Source: JBHENC01 sp046262295 (GTDB lineage Bacteria > Acidobacteriota > Blastocatellia > Pyrinomonadales > Pyrinomonadaceae). Taken from it: 64,000 bases of DNA. The notes under the pieces are model-generated. The model saw only the letters and a program-made list of their open reading frames with translations. It was not told the DNA's origin and made no database searches. The position numbers and the translations under genes were made by a program. Shown here piece by piece: positions 1 to 8,154 of the stretch. Positions within the stretch are counted from its first letter, which is position 1. Each line of letters opens with the position of its first letter. The stretch spans positions 186,001 to 250,000 of the forward strand of contig JBHENC010000002.1 in assembly GCA_046262295.1 (NCBI GenBank). Direction: 5' to 3'.

Positions 1-948
1 TGATAATAGCACGCCGTCAGGCCGCAGGTTGATAATTCCCGTGCGTAGCGCGGCCAAAACGTAGATGGTGACGTAAGACCCCCACTCGCCCCAACGCTCT
101 GCGGCGATGGCGCGCACCTCGCGCTCGCTTAACGGCGCACCGTTGTTGTAATACTTGAAAACGAACTTGCGCAACGCCAAATCGCCCGCCGGAAAAAGGT
201 TCGTGCGGCCAAAGTGAAGCAAGAGCGCCCATTCCGCCGTCCAGCGTCCGACGCCGCGCAACCCTGTGAGGCGCGCGATGACGGTTTCGTTGTCCGCCTG
301 CTCTAACTTGCGTTCGTCAATCGCGCCGCTCATGGTTTCGCGCGCCACAGCGATTAACGCGGCGGCCTTCGCGCCGGAAATTCCCAACGTGCGTAACTCT
401 TCGATGGGCACCGCCGCCAGAATTTCCGGGCGCGGGAAAGCGAAAAATGTTTCGCCCTTGACCCTTAATCGCGCGCCGTATTTTTCGACGAGGCGGCGTT
501 TCAAGACGACGGCGACGGCCGTTGAGATTTGTTGCAGTAGAATCGAGATCGAGAGCGATTCAAAAAGCGTCGGCCAACGCGCCAGATGCAGCCCGTGATG
601 TGCCGCTTCTATCTCACACATGAGCGGATCGTCCGCGATAGCCGCGCGAAACTTTTTAAGGTCATGGTCTATGCTGAAAATTCTTTCAATGAACTGCGCC
701 GCACGTTGCAAGTCCTGCGATGCCGTAGCCTCATCAGCTTTCGTTTCAACCGAGACGACGAGCGAGGGGCGCGCTATTGTTCCTTGCGATTCAACGCGGA
801 TCAGATGAAGGCGTTCGCCGAACTGAAAAAGGCGGCGGTAGCTGTTTCCGTCGAAGGTGTCTACGGCTTCGGCTTCCGTGAACCGCAGGAAACTCGCGGT
901 GCGCGCGAAATCGAAGGGGGCGCGCGGGCGTATGTTGATCGTGTGCAT
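1..948 (-). CDS. DNA-3-methyladenine glycosylase II (AlkA-like), 3' end cut by window edge
   Basis: Reading the minus strand from an ATG at 948 gives an uninterrupted 316-residue frame that leaves the window without a stop. It removes alkylated purines from DNA in base excision repair. An N-terminal domain (about 1-110) precedes an all-helical HhH-GPD domain: the helix-hairpin-helix is around residues 227-240 (LRGVGRWTAEW), followed by FPAGDLALRK, whose Asp256 aligns with the catalytic aspartate of AlkA. Long spurious frames on the plus strand mask this gene. It diverges from tadA, with about 120 bases between the two starts. Only a short C-terminus should be missing, as the family is around 290-330 residues. 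Family assignment is firm; substrate range is inferred. Confidence 0.88.
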   Translation of the reverse strand, partial: MHTINIRPRAPFDFARTASFLRFTEAEAVDTFDGNSYRRLFQFGERLHLIRVESQGTIARPSLVVSVETKADEATASQDLQRAAQFIERIFSIDHDLKKFRAAIADDPLMCEIEAAHHGLHLARWPTLFESLSISILLQQISTAVAVVLKRRLVEKYGARLRVKGETFFAFPRPEILAAVPIEELRTLGISGAKAAALIAVARETMSGAIDERKLEQADNETVIARLTGLRGVGRWTAEWALLLHFGRTNLFPAGDLALRKFVFKYYNNGAPLSEREVRAIAAERWGEWGSYVTIYVLAALRTGIINLRPDGVLLS

Positions 949-1070
949 CTTGCATGGAAGTGTCGCTGAAACGGATGCGGCGCGTCAAAGGCACATCGCT
1001 TGACAGCCTTGCGAACGGCCTCCTATATTGAACGGCGCACTGCTTTTCAACTGAGAGCGAAATTCTTAAC

Positions 1071-1589
1071 GTGACGCCGCAGCAAACAATCCAAACGGAA
1101 GATATCCGGCACGACGCGGACGATGCGAAGGATACGGATACGCGCTGGATGCAGGATGCGATCAGTGCGGCGCGTGCCGCACAGGAGTTGGGCGAAGTGC
1201 CCGTCGGCGCGTGCGTGGTGACAAGCGACGGCCATCAACTTTTAGCCGTCGCCGGAAATTTAACGCGCACGAATTGCGATCCAACGGCGCACGCGGAAAT
1301 CGTCGCCCTCCGCGAAGCGGCGCGCGTCGCAGGCAACTACAGGTTAACGGATGCGATTCTCTATTCGACCATCGAGCCGTGCGCGATGTGCGCAGGCGCG
1401 CTCGTGCAGGCGAGAATCAAGCGGCTGGTATACGGGGCGCGCGACGAACGCGCCGGAGCCGTCCATTCACAGTTTCGTCTTTGCGATGCGGAGATTTTGA
1501 ATCATCGTATGGAGATCACGTCGGGCGTTTTGGAAGCGGAATGCCGCGCGCTGATGCAGGAATTTTTCCGCGCCCGCCGTAGAGGTTGA
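1071..1589 (+). CDS. tadA: tRNA-specific adenosine(34) deaminase TadA
   Basis: Converts A34 to inosine in tRNA-Arg(ACG). The zinc cytidine-deaminase signature is complete: H74-A-E76, where the glutamate is the proton shuttle, and P103-C104-A-M-C107. The substrate-loop sequence GARDERAGA follows. I kept the GTG at 1071, which gives 172 residues; starting at the ATG at 1149 would give a more typical ~146-residue protein, so the first 26 residues (acidic, low complexity) may not be translated. The stop at 1587-1589 abuts a relic frame. It is monocistronic as far as can be seen. Confidence 0.92.
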   Translation: MTPQQTIQTEDIRHDADDAKDTDTRWMQDAISAARAAQELGEVPVGACVVTSDGHQLLAVAGNLTRTNCDPTAHAEIVALREAARVAGNYRLTDAILYSTIEPCAMCAGALVQARIKRLVYGARDERAGAVHSQFRLCDAEILNHRMEITSGVLEAECRALMQEFFRARRRG

Positions 1590-1832
1590 CGGACACATCC
1601 TTGCGACTTCGTTATCTTCAAACTCACGCACGACGCACGCTCCGGCAATCCCGTCATCGCGCTGACACCGGAAGACGTAACGCTCAAGCACTTTCACACG
1701 CAACCGGACGAAACAATCTTGCTCAAAGACGCTAACCCGCTCCGCAAACATCAATCCGGGAAGCACGCCGCCCCAAAGCGCAAAACGTCATGCGGCACAT
1801 CGAGCGCGATTTATAGATCGCGCGTAATTTAA
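1590..1832 (+). pseudogene. Relic of an S24/LexA-type repressor C-terminus
   Basis: The frame directly after the tadA stop reads as coding but has no start codon. Its segment from about 1602 to 1745 includes DFVIFKL and VTLKHFHTQPDETILLKDANP-like text, resembling the end of LexA/S24 self-cleaving repressors, where the Lys of VTLK would be the catalytic lysine. The frame then degenerates into a basic tail and stops at 1830-1832. No N-terminal HTH or serine segment is found upstream. I interpret it as a leftover fragment beside the adjoining island. The match is by eye only. Confidence 0.4.
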
Positions 1833-1841
1833 TAGTAGCTT

Positions 1842-2588
1842 ATGAAGCGATTATTAATCTTATCTTGCTCTAAGAAAAAAAAGAGCGATCCAGAGCTGCT
1901 TCCTGCAATTGAAAGGTATGATGGGCCAACATTTCGCGTGCTACGGCGTTTTATAAAACTGTCTTCAAAAATGGCTATACCGAGTGTCTTCATCCTTTCA
2001 AGTAAATATGGGTTAATTGCTCATAACGAACTTATTCCGAATTATAACAACCGGATAACTCCTCAACGCGCGCAGGAGCTACAAGTTTGTGCAACCGCAA
2101 AGCTGAATCGGGTGTTACGCGCAAAGCGGCATCAAAATCTTCCTGAACACGGAATGTTCGTCTGTTTGGGTAAAGACTATTTTCCAGTTATAGATGCAGC
2201 TATTTCAGCAATTAAGCAAAATGAAATCGCTAAAGTTGCCAACGGCTCATTAGGCAAGCGGCTCGCAGATTTGCATGATTGGCTGTACTCCGATTCACCA
2301 ATGCGCCGCCGATCAGTGCCAATACACACTTATGAAGGTAAGGCTTTTATAAAGGGCGTCGAAATCGTCATGACTGTTGAGCAGGCGCTTGACATTGCTC
2401 GGCATTCTTTAAGCGCAGAATTCGATAAGGCGACAAATTATCAATCATGGTACGTCTTGGTTGACGGCGAGCGCGTTTCACCCAAATGGCTGGTTAGCCA
2501 AATATCAGGATTGCCTGTTTCTGCATTTCACACAGACGCAGCCAGACGAACTTTGCAAGATTTAGGGATACAAGTTTATACAGCTTAA
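1842..2588 (+). CDS. DUF6884/ArcS-like CSKKKK-motif protein, first gene of modification island
   Basis: A 248-residue protein beginning MKRLLILSCSKKKK, with a downstream ERYDGPTFRVLR block. This pattern is typical of DUF6884-type domains and recalls the CSxxKPY-type motif of archaeosine synthase ArcS, which modifies preQ0 in tRNA. The C-terminal ~80 residues (YQSWYVLVDGERVSPKW...FHTDAARRTLQDLGI) look like a separate small module related to the head domain of ScoMcrA-type restriction enzymes. It is followed after 29 bases by the HerA gene in the same direction. Base composition is clearly more AT-rich than tadA upstream. Inferred role: second step of a 7-deazaguanine base modification, acting on the product of the TGT homologue at 5823. 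The enzymatic role is unproven. Confidence 0.6.
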   Translation: MKRLLILSCSKKKKSDPELLPAIERYDGPTFRVLRRFIKLSSKMAIPSVFILSSKYGLIAHNELIPNYNNRITPQRAQELQVCATAKLNRVLRAKRHQNLPEHGMFVCLGKDYFPVIDAAISAIKQNEIAKVANGSLGKRLADLHDWLYSDSPMRRRSVPIHTYEGKAFIKGVEIVMTVEQALDIARHSLSAEFDKATNYQSWYVLVDGERVSPKWLVSQISGLPVSAFHTDAARRTLQDLGIQVYTA

Positions 2589-2617
2589 CTAATGAGAGTT
2601 GATTTCAGGAGGCGAAT

Positions 2618-4180
2618 GTGAGCGACAATTTATTTGCCATCGGAACGGTTGTGTCAGACCAAGACACACCCACCTTTGAGATCGTGCGTATCAAGTTGAA
2701 GGCTGGACAGGATGTGAGGCCGGGAACGTTGATTCGCATTCCTGTGGCGAGAGCGGAGAAAAGCACGCTCATTGGTCGGGTGCGTAGCGCCTATGAGAAC
2801 AACCCTAACGAAAGACCGGAAGATATAAATGTCCGTGACACTTTGGGACTTGCTTCTAACTATCCAAAGGAAGAAGACAGCACAACCATCTATCGCCAAG
2901 TCGAAGCAGATTTGATAGAGGAAATCATCGGTGATGAGATTCGCTCACCACAAACTCTGCCTAACTCTGGTGTTGATGTTTTCGTCGCTGATGCAGATGA
3001 AATAGTCAGGACTTTGGGTTTAGTTAAAGACAAAGCTATCGGTTTGCATCTTGGCGAAACTACCGGTGGCACGACCACTGACATAATTCTTAAACGAGAA
3101 GCAATTCAACGGCACATGTTCATCTGCGGCACGACGGGCAGCGGCAAAAGCTATGCGATGGGCGTAATCACAGAAGAACTCGTCAAACATAAAGTGCCTG
3201 TCATATTCATTGATACTCAGGATGAATATTCGACCCTTGTAAGAAAATTAGGCGGTCAAGTTGTTGAGCCGGGCAGAGATTTTAAGATCCGCATCTCATC
3301 TCTTACGGAATCTGAACTTTTAGAGTTGCTGCCTGACGCAATGAAGAAAAGCCCATTGCAGTGCGACATAGTAACAAAAGCCTTTGGCGAATTGCAGGCT
3401 GACCTTAAAGGTGAAGACTTAGCCAAATTCAACCTCAATGATTTGCTTGATAAGATTAGACAAGTTGCTCCGGATTTAACAGCAAAAGAGGGAGACGTAA
3501 AGCGTGTCACTGATGCAACTCTAAGACGAACTGGTATGCTTGGTAAGCACAAGATATTCGGAACAGGAGAAGAGGAAGACAACAAAAAGCTAGTAGCAGA
3601 TTGGCGCAAGCTACTTTATCCATGCCTTGCTATCAAATGTAAACGACTTACATCAACCCAATTACAAAGCGTTGCAACCGCAATTTTACGAGAGCTGCAA
3701 GATTTACGTTTACGTAACCACATCCCGCCATATGTTGCAGTCATTGATGAAGCGCACTTATTTGTACCAGAAGGCGAAAGCAGCCCCTGTAAACAGATCA
3801 TCGGGGAAGGCGTCCGTATCGGCAGACATCACGGAATCAGCATCGTCCTTCTTACCCAAAGTCCTGTCGACATTGATAAACGTGCAATCAGGCAATGTAA
3901 CACAAGATTGGTGTTCGCCCTTGAGCCGGATCAACTTGATGCCATTAGAGGTGTCAAGGCGGATGCTTCAGAAGAGATGTTGCGCGGTCTGCCTAAGATG
4001 CCGCGTGGGACGTGCCTTCTTTCTGGAACTTATGAAAGCGTGAAGCACACCATACCTGTCAAGATCAGGGAGCGCTACACGGAAGATTCAGAGGGCGGTG
4101 CGACGCCTAACATCTTCAAGGAGCTTGAGGATGAATGGTTACCCAAAATCGAAGCAGCTAAACAAGGGAAGAAACGGTAA
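2618..4180 (+). CDS. herA: HerA-type hexameric DNA translocase/ATPase
   Basis: 520 residues. The start is a GTG at 2618 preceded by a perfect AGGAGG at 2607-2612; the overlapping ATG at 2616 runs straight into TGA, so GTG is the real start. An N-terminal HAS-barrel-like segment (about 1-60) precedes a RecA-fold core with Walker A GTTGSGKS (171-178), FIDTQDEYS (197-205), Walker B VAVIDEAH (373-380), the sensor-like LLTQSP (411-416) and a probable arginine finger near R430. HerA proteins pump DNA and partner with nucleases such as NurA, or with Sir2 or DUF4297 effectors in phage defence. The next gene overlaps by one base, which fits a HerA-nuclease pair. Confidence 0.88.
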   Translation: MSDNLFAIGTVVSDQDTPTFEIVRIKLKAGQDVRPGTLIRIPVARAEKSTLIGRVRSAYENNPNERPEDINVRDTLGLASNYPKEEDSTTIYRQVEADLIEEIIGDEIRSPQTLPNSGVDVFVADADEIVRTLGLVKDKAIGLHLGETTGGTTTDIILKREAIQRHMFICGTTGSGKSYAMGVITEELVKHKVPVIFIDTQDEYSTLVRKLGGQVVEPGRDFKIRISSLTESELLELLPDAMKKSPLQCDIVTKAFGELQADLKGEDLAKFNLNDLLDKIRQVAPDLTAKEGDVKRVTDATLRRTGMLGKHKIFGTGEEEDNKKLVADWRKLLYPCLAIKCKRLTSTQLQSVATAILRELQDLRLRNHIPPYVAVIDEAHLFVPEGESSPCKQIIGEGVRIGRHHGISIVLLTQSPVDIDKRAIRQCNTRLVFALEPDQLDAIRGVKADASEEMLRGLPKMPRGTCLLSGTYESVKHTIPVKIRERYTEDSEGGATPNIFKELEDEWLPKIEAAKQGKKR

Positions 4181-5811
4181 TGCCTCGCAAAAAGATAACC
4201 GGTGCTGAAGCTGACCCGCAGCTACCTTTAGATTTCGAGACTCTGATTAACAACGCTCAGGTTTTGAGCAAAGAAGAAGTTGCTTCTCAGAGTCCGCGTC
4301 AAGAGGGTCAGCCTAGTTATGATCCTATCGCGCAGACCACTGGGTATATGCAGCGCACGGTGGAGTTCGAGGAGGCGTGGGAGACAACCATCCAAGCGGC
4401 GCGCGAGAAATTATTAAACGTAGATGCTCGACAGTTGTATTTAGACTTCTTCCTTGATCTTAAACGGCAGATAGAAAGCAACTCACCACAAGCCTTGCGG
4501 CTGGCTCATCTACTCGACCTTGTAGCCATACAAGGTTTTGGCATGAGCAGAGATAAGTTGCATGTTATTAAGCCAAACAGGGGCGGAGCACGCTGGAAAA
4601 TTCATTTCGATAAGAGTTTAGTTGAAGCGCATCTTAACAGCCATATAGTCGGCGATCACTTTCTGAATATCATTAATACAAGCGAAATCGAAGATCAGAA
4701 TCTCAACTTTTTAATTGGAGCTTCCGACGTTAGCCAGCACAGAAGTGCTGTTCCTGTTCCGGCGAGGTATTTCAAAAGAAGCGTGCCGTTTGTGCTTAAC
4801 AACGCTGCTGGTACGTTGTTCCGGCATCAAGACGGCGAGCCTAAGTATGACAACGTATTCAATCCGAAACCTGATGAAGAGTTGCTGCGATGGATGTTGA
4901 TTGATCCGTCATATCAAGACGAATTAGACCCTGAAGACTATCAACGCTGCACCTCATCGGCGATGGATGTAGGCCAGTATAAATTTGACCATGAATTTTT
5001 GTTGAAAGCTGCCAAGCGTGCGCCCGATATTATTTTTAGAGACGGAAGTTTGTTCCCGCAAGACGCATACTTGGACAACTACCTGATCGAAAACAAACGT
5101 GGCGACTTTACACGCGAAGCGATAAAAGAATTTCTTGATTGTTTGAGCTACGCCAAACAAGTAGAGGTGATTTACTGCGGCGTTTCTAAAAATGTACAAC
5201 TAAAAGTTTATAGTGCTGTAGTTGATTGGTACATTGCGAAGAACATAGATAAGAACTGGGAAGTTGGCAACTATACTTTGAACGATGGACAAGCAATGAG
5301 TCTGTTGCTGTCATCGCCATCTTTCGTTGAAAACAATTTGCAACAAGCACTCGCCACATGCTTGATACGTCGCTCATTCACCACGAGAGCGAATCTACAT
5401 ACCAGATTGAGAAGTCTGGCTGAGTTGGACGATCATTTTCGCAAGTACCAAGATACCGAAATAGACATCAAACCCTATAAGAGTTTGTGCAACATAGGGC
5501 ACTTCTACATGTTTTTCATCGGGCACTCGAAAAGTCCGCAACAACAGCTACCTCGATATGAGTTTTTCTATACGGATTCGCTCGGCTCAGTCTCATCAAT
5601 CGCGCAGAAGATATTGCTGGCTTTACGACGCTGCGGTTTCACGACAGATCACGATCACTCTTTTATGGCTGATAAACCCATCACCTATTTGATTCCATCT
5701 GTCACTCAGCACGCGCATCATCTTTCAAAACATGTTGGCAGTTACATAGATACAGCAACGGGGGCATGGATCATGTCGCGTTATGCGCGACTACTACCAA
5801 AGAAAAGTTAG
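4180..5811 (+). CDS. NurA-like nuclease, putative partner of HerA
   Basis: 543 residues; its ATG shares one base with the TAA of herA, implying translational coupling. I do not recognise the whole protein. The order of motifs fits a NurA domain: an aspartate after a hydrophobic strand (LIGASDVSQ, D183), a second metal-ligand-like motif IIFRDGSLF (D288), and VEVIYCGVSKN (K337). A YEFFYTDS strand and a histidine-containing C-terminal helix follow. An alternative nuclease reading is a PD-(D/E)xK core (PDII at 282, ENK at 304-306). N-terminal residues 1-60 are low complexity. Position directly after HerA supports a DNA-end-processing or restriction role. It is twice the size of archaeal NurA, so extra domains are present. 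Confidence 0.55.
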   Translation: MPRKKITGAEADPQLPLDFETLINNAQVLSKEEVASQSPRQEGQPSYDPIAQTTGYMQRTVEFEEAWETTIQAAREKLLNVDARQLYLDFFLDLKRQIESNSPQALRLAHLLDLVAIQGFGMSRDKLHVIKPNRGGARWKIHFDKSLVEAHLNSHIVGDHFLNIINTSEIEDQNLNFLIGASDVSQHRSAVPVPARYFKRSVPFVLNNAAGTLFRHQDGEPKYDNVFNPKPDEELLRWMLIDPSYQDELDPEDYQRCTSSAMDVGQYKFDHEFLLKAAKRAPDIIFRDGSLFPQDAYLDNYLIENKRGDFTREAIKEFLDCLSYAKQVEVIYCGVSKNVQLKVYSAVVDWYIAKNIDKNWEVGNYTLNDGQAMSLLLSSPSFVENNLQQALATCLIRRSFTTRANLHTRLRSLAELDDHFRKYQDTEIDIKPYKSLCNIGHFYMFFIGHSKSPQQQLPRYEFFYTDSLGSVSSIAQKILLALRRCGFTTDHDHSFMADKPITYLIPSVTQHAHHLSKHVGSYIDTATGAWIMSRYARLLPKKS

Positions 5812-5822
5812 GATAAAACATA

Positions 5823-6848
5823 GTGCAAATTGTCGCCGGTACAAGTCCCAAAGGTCTCAACCCACGTGTCTGGGATAAACAATCGCCTTATTACCTTCCC
5901 GAACTTCGCGCCGTCATGGTCTCTTATGCCGACTTCTATCAGTTGCCTGCTCTCAGAAGGCGTGCGATGGAAGGAGGCATTCATCAAGCACTAGGCATAT
6001 CCAAGCGCATAAAGATTTATCTGGATAATGGCGCATTCTACTTTTCGAGCCGCAACATCGAAACATCATTCGTCGAATATGAAAACTTCGTCGTGCAGGC
6101 TAAACCGGATTGGAGACCCATCCCGCAGGACTTCATCCCAATTCCTAGTATGACGAAGCAAGCGCAGCGTAAATGTTTCAAGCGCACCATGCTGGTTAAT
6201 GAGTGTTATCAACACGACGGCTTTGTCCCCGTAATTCACATCAGCCGCGTGCTTGAGGATTACATTGAGGCGGTTAAATCAAATCCCAAGTTATGCGCTA
6301 AACCTGCGATTGCTCTGGGTGGAATCGTGCCGCATCTATTGCGAATGCCGAAGGCGCAACCTTGTCTAGAAATATTGCAAAAGGTTCAGCGTGTCCGCGA
6401 GTGTTTCAAAGACAAGCAGTTGCACCTCTTCGGTGTCGGCGGAACGGTAACGCTGCACATCGCGGCATTGCTTGGCATGGATTCTGTTGATTCTAGCGGT
6501 TGGCGAAATCGAGCGGCACGGGGAATTGTTCAGCTGCCGGGCAGCGGCGAGCGCATGGTTGCTGAGTTAGGCTCATGGCGCGGGCGCATCCCCAGTCCCG
6601 AAGAATGGGAAAGATTACGCACGTGTCAGTGTCCGGCATGTCAGCAATATGGACTTGAGGGATTGAAGGCGCGAAAGATTTACGGGTTCAGCAACCGAGC
6701 AACGCACAACTTATGGACGCTCCTCAAGGAAGCGAAGTGGATTGAGAAGCACCTGAAAGCTGGTACTTACAAAGACAAGTATAAAGAGCATTTAGACAAT
6801 TCTATATTTCGTCCTATTGTGGAGCAATTAGTGAAAACGCACTTGTAA
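5823..6848 (+). CDS. DpdA-like tRNA-guanine transglycosylase homologue
   Basis: 341 residues from a GTG at 5823, 11 bases after the nuclease stop. TGT family features are all present: IYLDNGAFYF with D68 at the position of the general acid/base Asp of the SDSGGFQ motif; GVGGTVTLHIAALLGMDSVDSSGW with D223 matching the nucleophilic Asp region; and a zinc site C268-x-C270-x2-C273 with H295 in RATHN. Tgt exchanges guanine for preQ1/queuine in tRNA, while DpdA paralogues insert preQ0 into DNA. The divergence from housekeeping Tgt and the HerA/nuclease neighbours favour a DNA-acting DpdA-like role. No preQ0 synthesis genes (folE, queD, queE, queC) are in the window, so the precursor would have to come from elsewhere. 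Confidence 0.78.
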   Translation: MQIVAGTSPKGLNPRVWDKQSPYYLPELRAVMVSYADFYQLPALRRRAMEGGIHQALGISKRIKIYLDNGAFYFSSRNIETSFVEYENFVVQAKPDWRPIPQDFIPIPSMTKQAQRKCFKRTMLVNECYQHDGFVPVIHISRVLEDYIEAVKSNPKLCAKPAIALGGIVPHLLRMPKAQPCLEILQKVQRVRECFKDKQLHLFGVGGTVTLHIAALLGMDSVDSSGWRNRAARGIVQLPGSGERMVAELGSWRGRIPSPEEWERLRTCQCPACQQYGLEGLKARKIYGFSNRATHNLWTLLKEAKWIEKHLKAGTYKDKYKEHLDNSIFRPIVEQLVKTHL

Positions 6849-6864
6849 ACTAGAGGGATGCTGC

Positions 6865-7327
6865 ATGAGTTCTCACATTGCAAAGGCACAGGAGCAAGAA
6901 GAAAAAGACCGCAAAGAATTTCTCATTCACATGTACGATCAAACTTGGAACAACATCAACCGGCACATAACCATTGTGTGGCAATCGGTTGCGGCACTCG
7001 TCGCATCAGTGACATTACTTAGTTTGGTCGAAAAAAAACATCGTGCCGATTGATATTACGATCAGCATGATCGTTCTTGCTTCTGTCTGGCTTGCCTTAA
7101 ACGTCTATGATGTAAACGCATGGTATAGCCGTAATTTGGTAATCATCGCTAACATTGAAAAGCAATTTCTTCAACAACAAGATTTACATGACATACATTA
7201 CTTTTTTGGAGAACGCCGCACTAAGAACTCATTGATTGAGCATTTTCAAATCCAACTTCTTTTGGGATTGCAATTGCCATACGCGCTCTGCTCTATCATT
7301 TCTTCAAGCAAGTTTATTGATCTGTAA
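6865..7327 (+). pseudogene. Small two-TM membrane protein, one gene split by an A8 frameshift
   Basis: Two overlapping frames, 6865-7053 and 7043-7327, read as a single protein when one A is removed from the eight-A run at about 7031-7038. The join gives LVEKNIVPIDITISMIVLASVW with no break. The fused product would be about 153 residues: a charged N-terminal helix rich in E/K, two membrane spans (about 34-53 and 60-80), then a soluble segment with YSRNLVIIANIEKQFL. It is the last gene of the island, 17 bases after the TGT homologue. The break could be a real mutation, a sequencing error, or transcriptional slippage on the A run that makes both forms. The function is not recognised. Confidence 0.6.
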
Positions 7328-7410
7328 CCTAGGCGTACCCGGAATCCCTCACAGGAAATGATAAATCACCGGACTCGCTGCACTCGCCAAGCCACCGCAA
7401 GCTATCAGGT

Positions 7411-7440
7411 TTGATAGAAAACGGCATTGTTTGTTACTAT
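7411..7440 (+). promoter_or_regulatory. Sigma-70-type promoter for tRNA-Ser(CGA)
   Basis: TTGATA (7411-7416) and TACTAT (7435-7440) are spaced 18 bases apart and lie 11 bases before the tRNA 5' end, the expected geometry for a stable-RNA promoter. Confidence 0.55.
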
Positions 7441-7451
7441 GCTTGGCTTGC

Positions 7452-7541
7452 GGAGAGGTCGCATAGTGGCTTAGTGCACCGGTCTCGAAAACCGGAGTGG
7501 GGGAAACTCCACCGTGGGTTCAAATCCCACCCTCTCCGCCA
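7452..7541 (+). tRNA. tRNA-Ser(CGA)
   Basis: A 90-base class II tRNA. The acceptor arm GGAGAGG pairs with CCTCTCC, with discriminator G and an encoded CCA. The anticodon stem CCGGT/ACCGG encloses loop CTCGAAA, giving anticodon CGA. A long variable arm (GTGGGGGAAACTCCAC) marks it as Ser. The T-arm contains GGTTCAAATCC. It decodes UCG. Confidence 0.95.
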
Positions 7542-7548
7542 GACATTT

Positions 7549-7578
7549 CAAGTAGGAAGTAGGAGGGATGAAGGCAGA
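7549..7578 (+). repeat. Left inverted-repeat arm flanking the four-helix-bundle gene
   Basis: An AAGTAGGAAGTAGGA...GGATGAAGG-type purine-rich segment directly after the tRNA 3' end. It is complementary, with a small gap, to the arm at 7968-7999. A related direct copy follows the second tRNA at about 8102-8129 (AAGTGGGAAGTGAAAAGGAT...). Confidence 0.55.
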
Positions 7579-7589
7579 AGTAGCGCGAA

Positions 7590-7949
7590 ATGCAAGGTGA
7601 CCTGAAAGAGCGAACGAAGGCATTTGCGTTGCGTATTATTAAGTTGTATGTGGCGTTGCCGAAGACGACAGAGGCGCAAGTCTTAGGCAAGCAAATCCTG
7701 CGTTCGGGAACATCGGTTGGCGCACATTATCGTGAAGCGCAGCGTGCAAAATCGAATGCGGACTTCATTAGTAAAATTGAAGGCGCGCTACAGGAGTTGG
7801 AGGAAACGTGCTACTGGGTCGAGCTTTTAGGCGAGTCGGATATTTTAGCTCCCGAACGGCTTGGCTCGCTGCATGATGAGGCGCAGGAATTGATTGCCAT
7901 TCTCGTCACCATTGCTCGCAAAGCGCGAGAAAAGCAACGCTCCAAATGA
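7590..7949 (+). CDS. Four-helix-bundle protein (23S rRNA intervening-sequence type)
   Basis: 119 residues matching the S23/IVS four-helix-bundle family: an N-terminal DLKERTKAFALRIIKLY helix, the conserved LGKQILRSGTSVGAHYREA turn, and KIEGALQELEETCYWVELL. Members are encoded inside insertions in 23S rRNA helices or as free-standing genes; the fold is shared with Avd accessory proteins of diversity-generating retroelements, but no reverse transcriptase is present here. The molecular function is unknown; basic surfaces suggest nucleic acid binding. It lies between two tRNA-Ser genes and is bracketed by imperfect inverted repeats, so gene plus arms look like a small transferable unit of the IVS kind. 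Confidence 0.85.
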   Translation: MQGDLKERTKAFALRIIKLYVALPKTTEAQVLGKQILRSGTSVGAHYREAQRAKSNADFISKIEGALQELEETCYWVELLGESDILAPERLGSLHDEAQELIAILVTIARKAREKQRSK

Positions 7950-7967
7950 TGCGACAACACGCTTCGA

Positions 7968-7999
7968 TTTCATCCTTCCGCCTTCCTACTTCCGACTTT
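7968..7999 (+). repeat. Right inverted-repeat arm flanking the four-helix-bundle gene
   Basis: CATCCTTCCGCCTTCCTACTT-type pyrimidine-rich segment; its reverse complement aligns with 7549-7578 apart from a 4-5 base gap. It ends 5 bases before the second tRNA. A transcript across the gene could fold into a long stem. Confidence 0.55.
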
Positions 8000-8004
8000 G
8001 CTTT

Positions 8005-8096
<92 letters not shown>

Positions 8097-8154
8097 AAAT
8101 TTAAGTGGGAAGTGAAAAGGATGAAGGCGAAAGTAAGCGAGTAAGGCGAAGTGT

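Noticed and set aside
266..969. Several plus-strand frames over the first kilobase
   Set aside because: They are shadows of the minus-strand AlkA-like gene, whose frame runs off the left edge and carries the HhH and catalytic Asp motifs.
1842..7327. Canonical Dpd cluster
   Set aside because: Only the DpdA-like gene matches; no ParB-like DpdB, SNF2-like helicase or PLD-type protein is seen, so I did not label it as Dpd.
7590..7949. Avd protein of a diversity-generating retroelement
   Set aside because: Same fold, but no reverse transcriptase, template repeat or variable repeat nearby.
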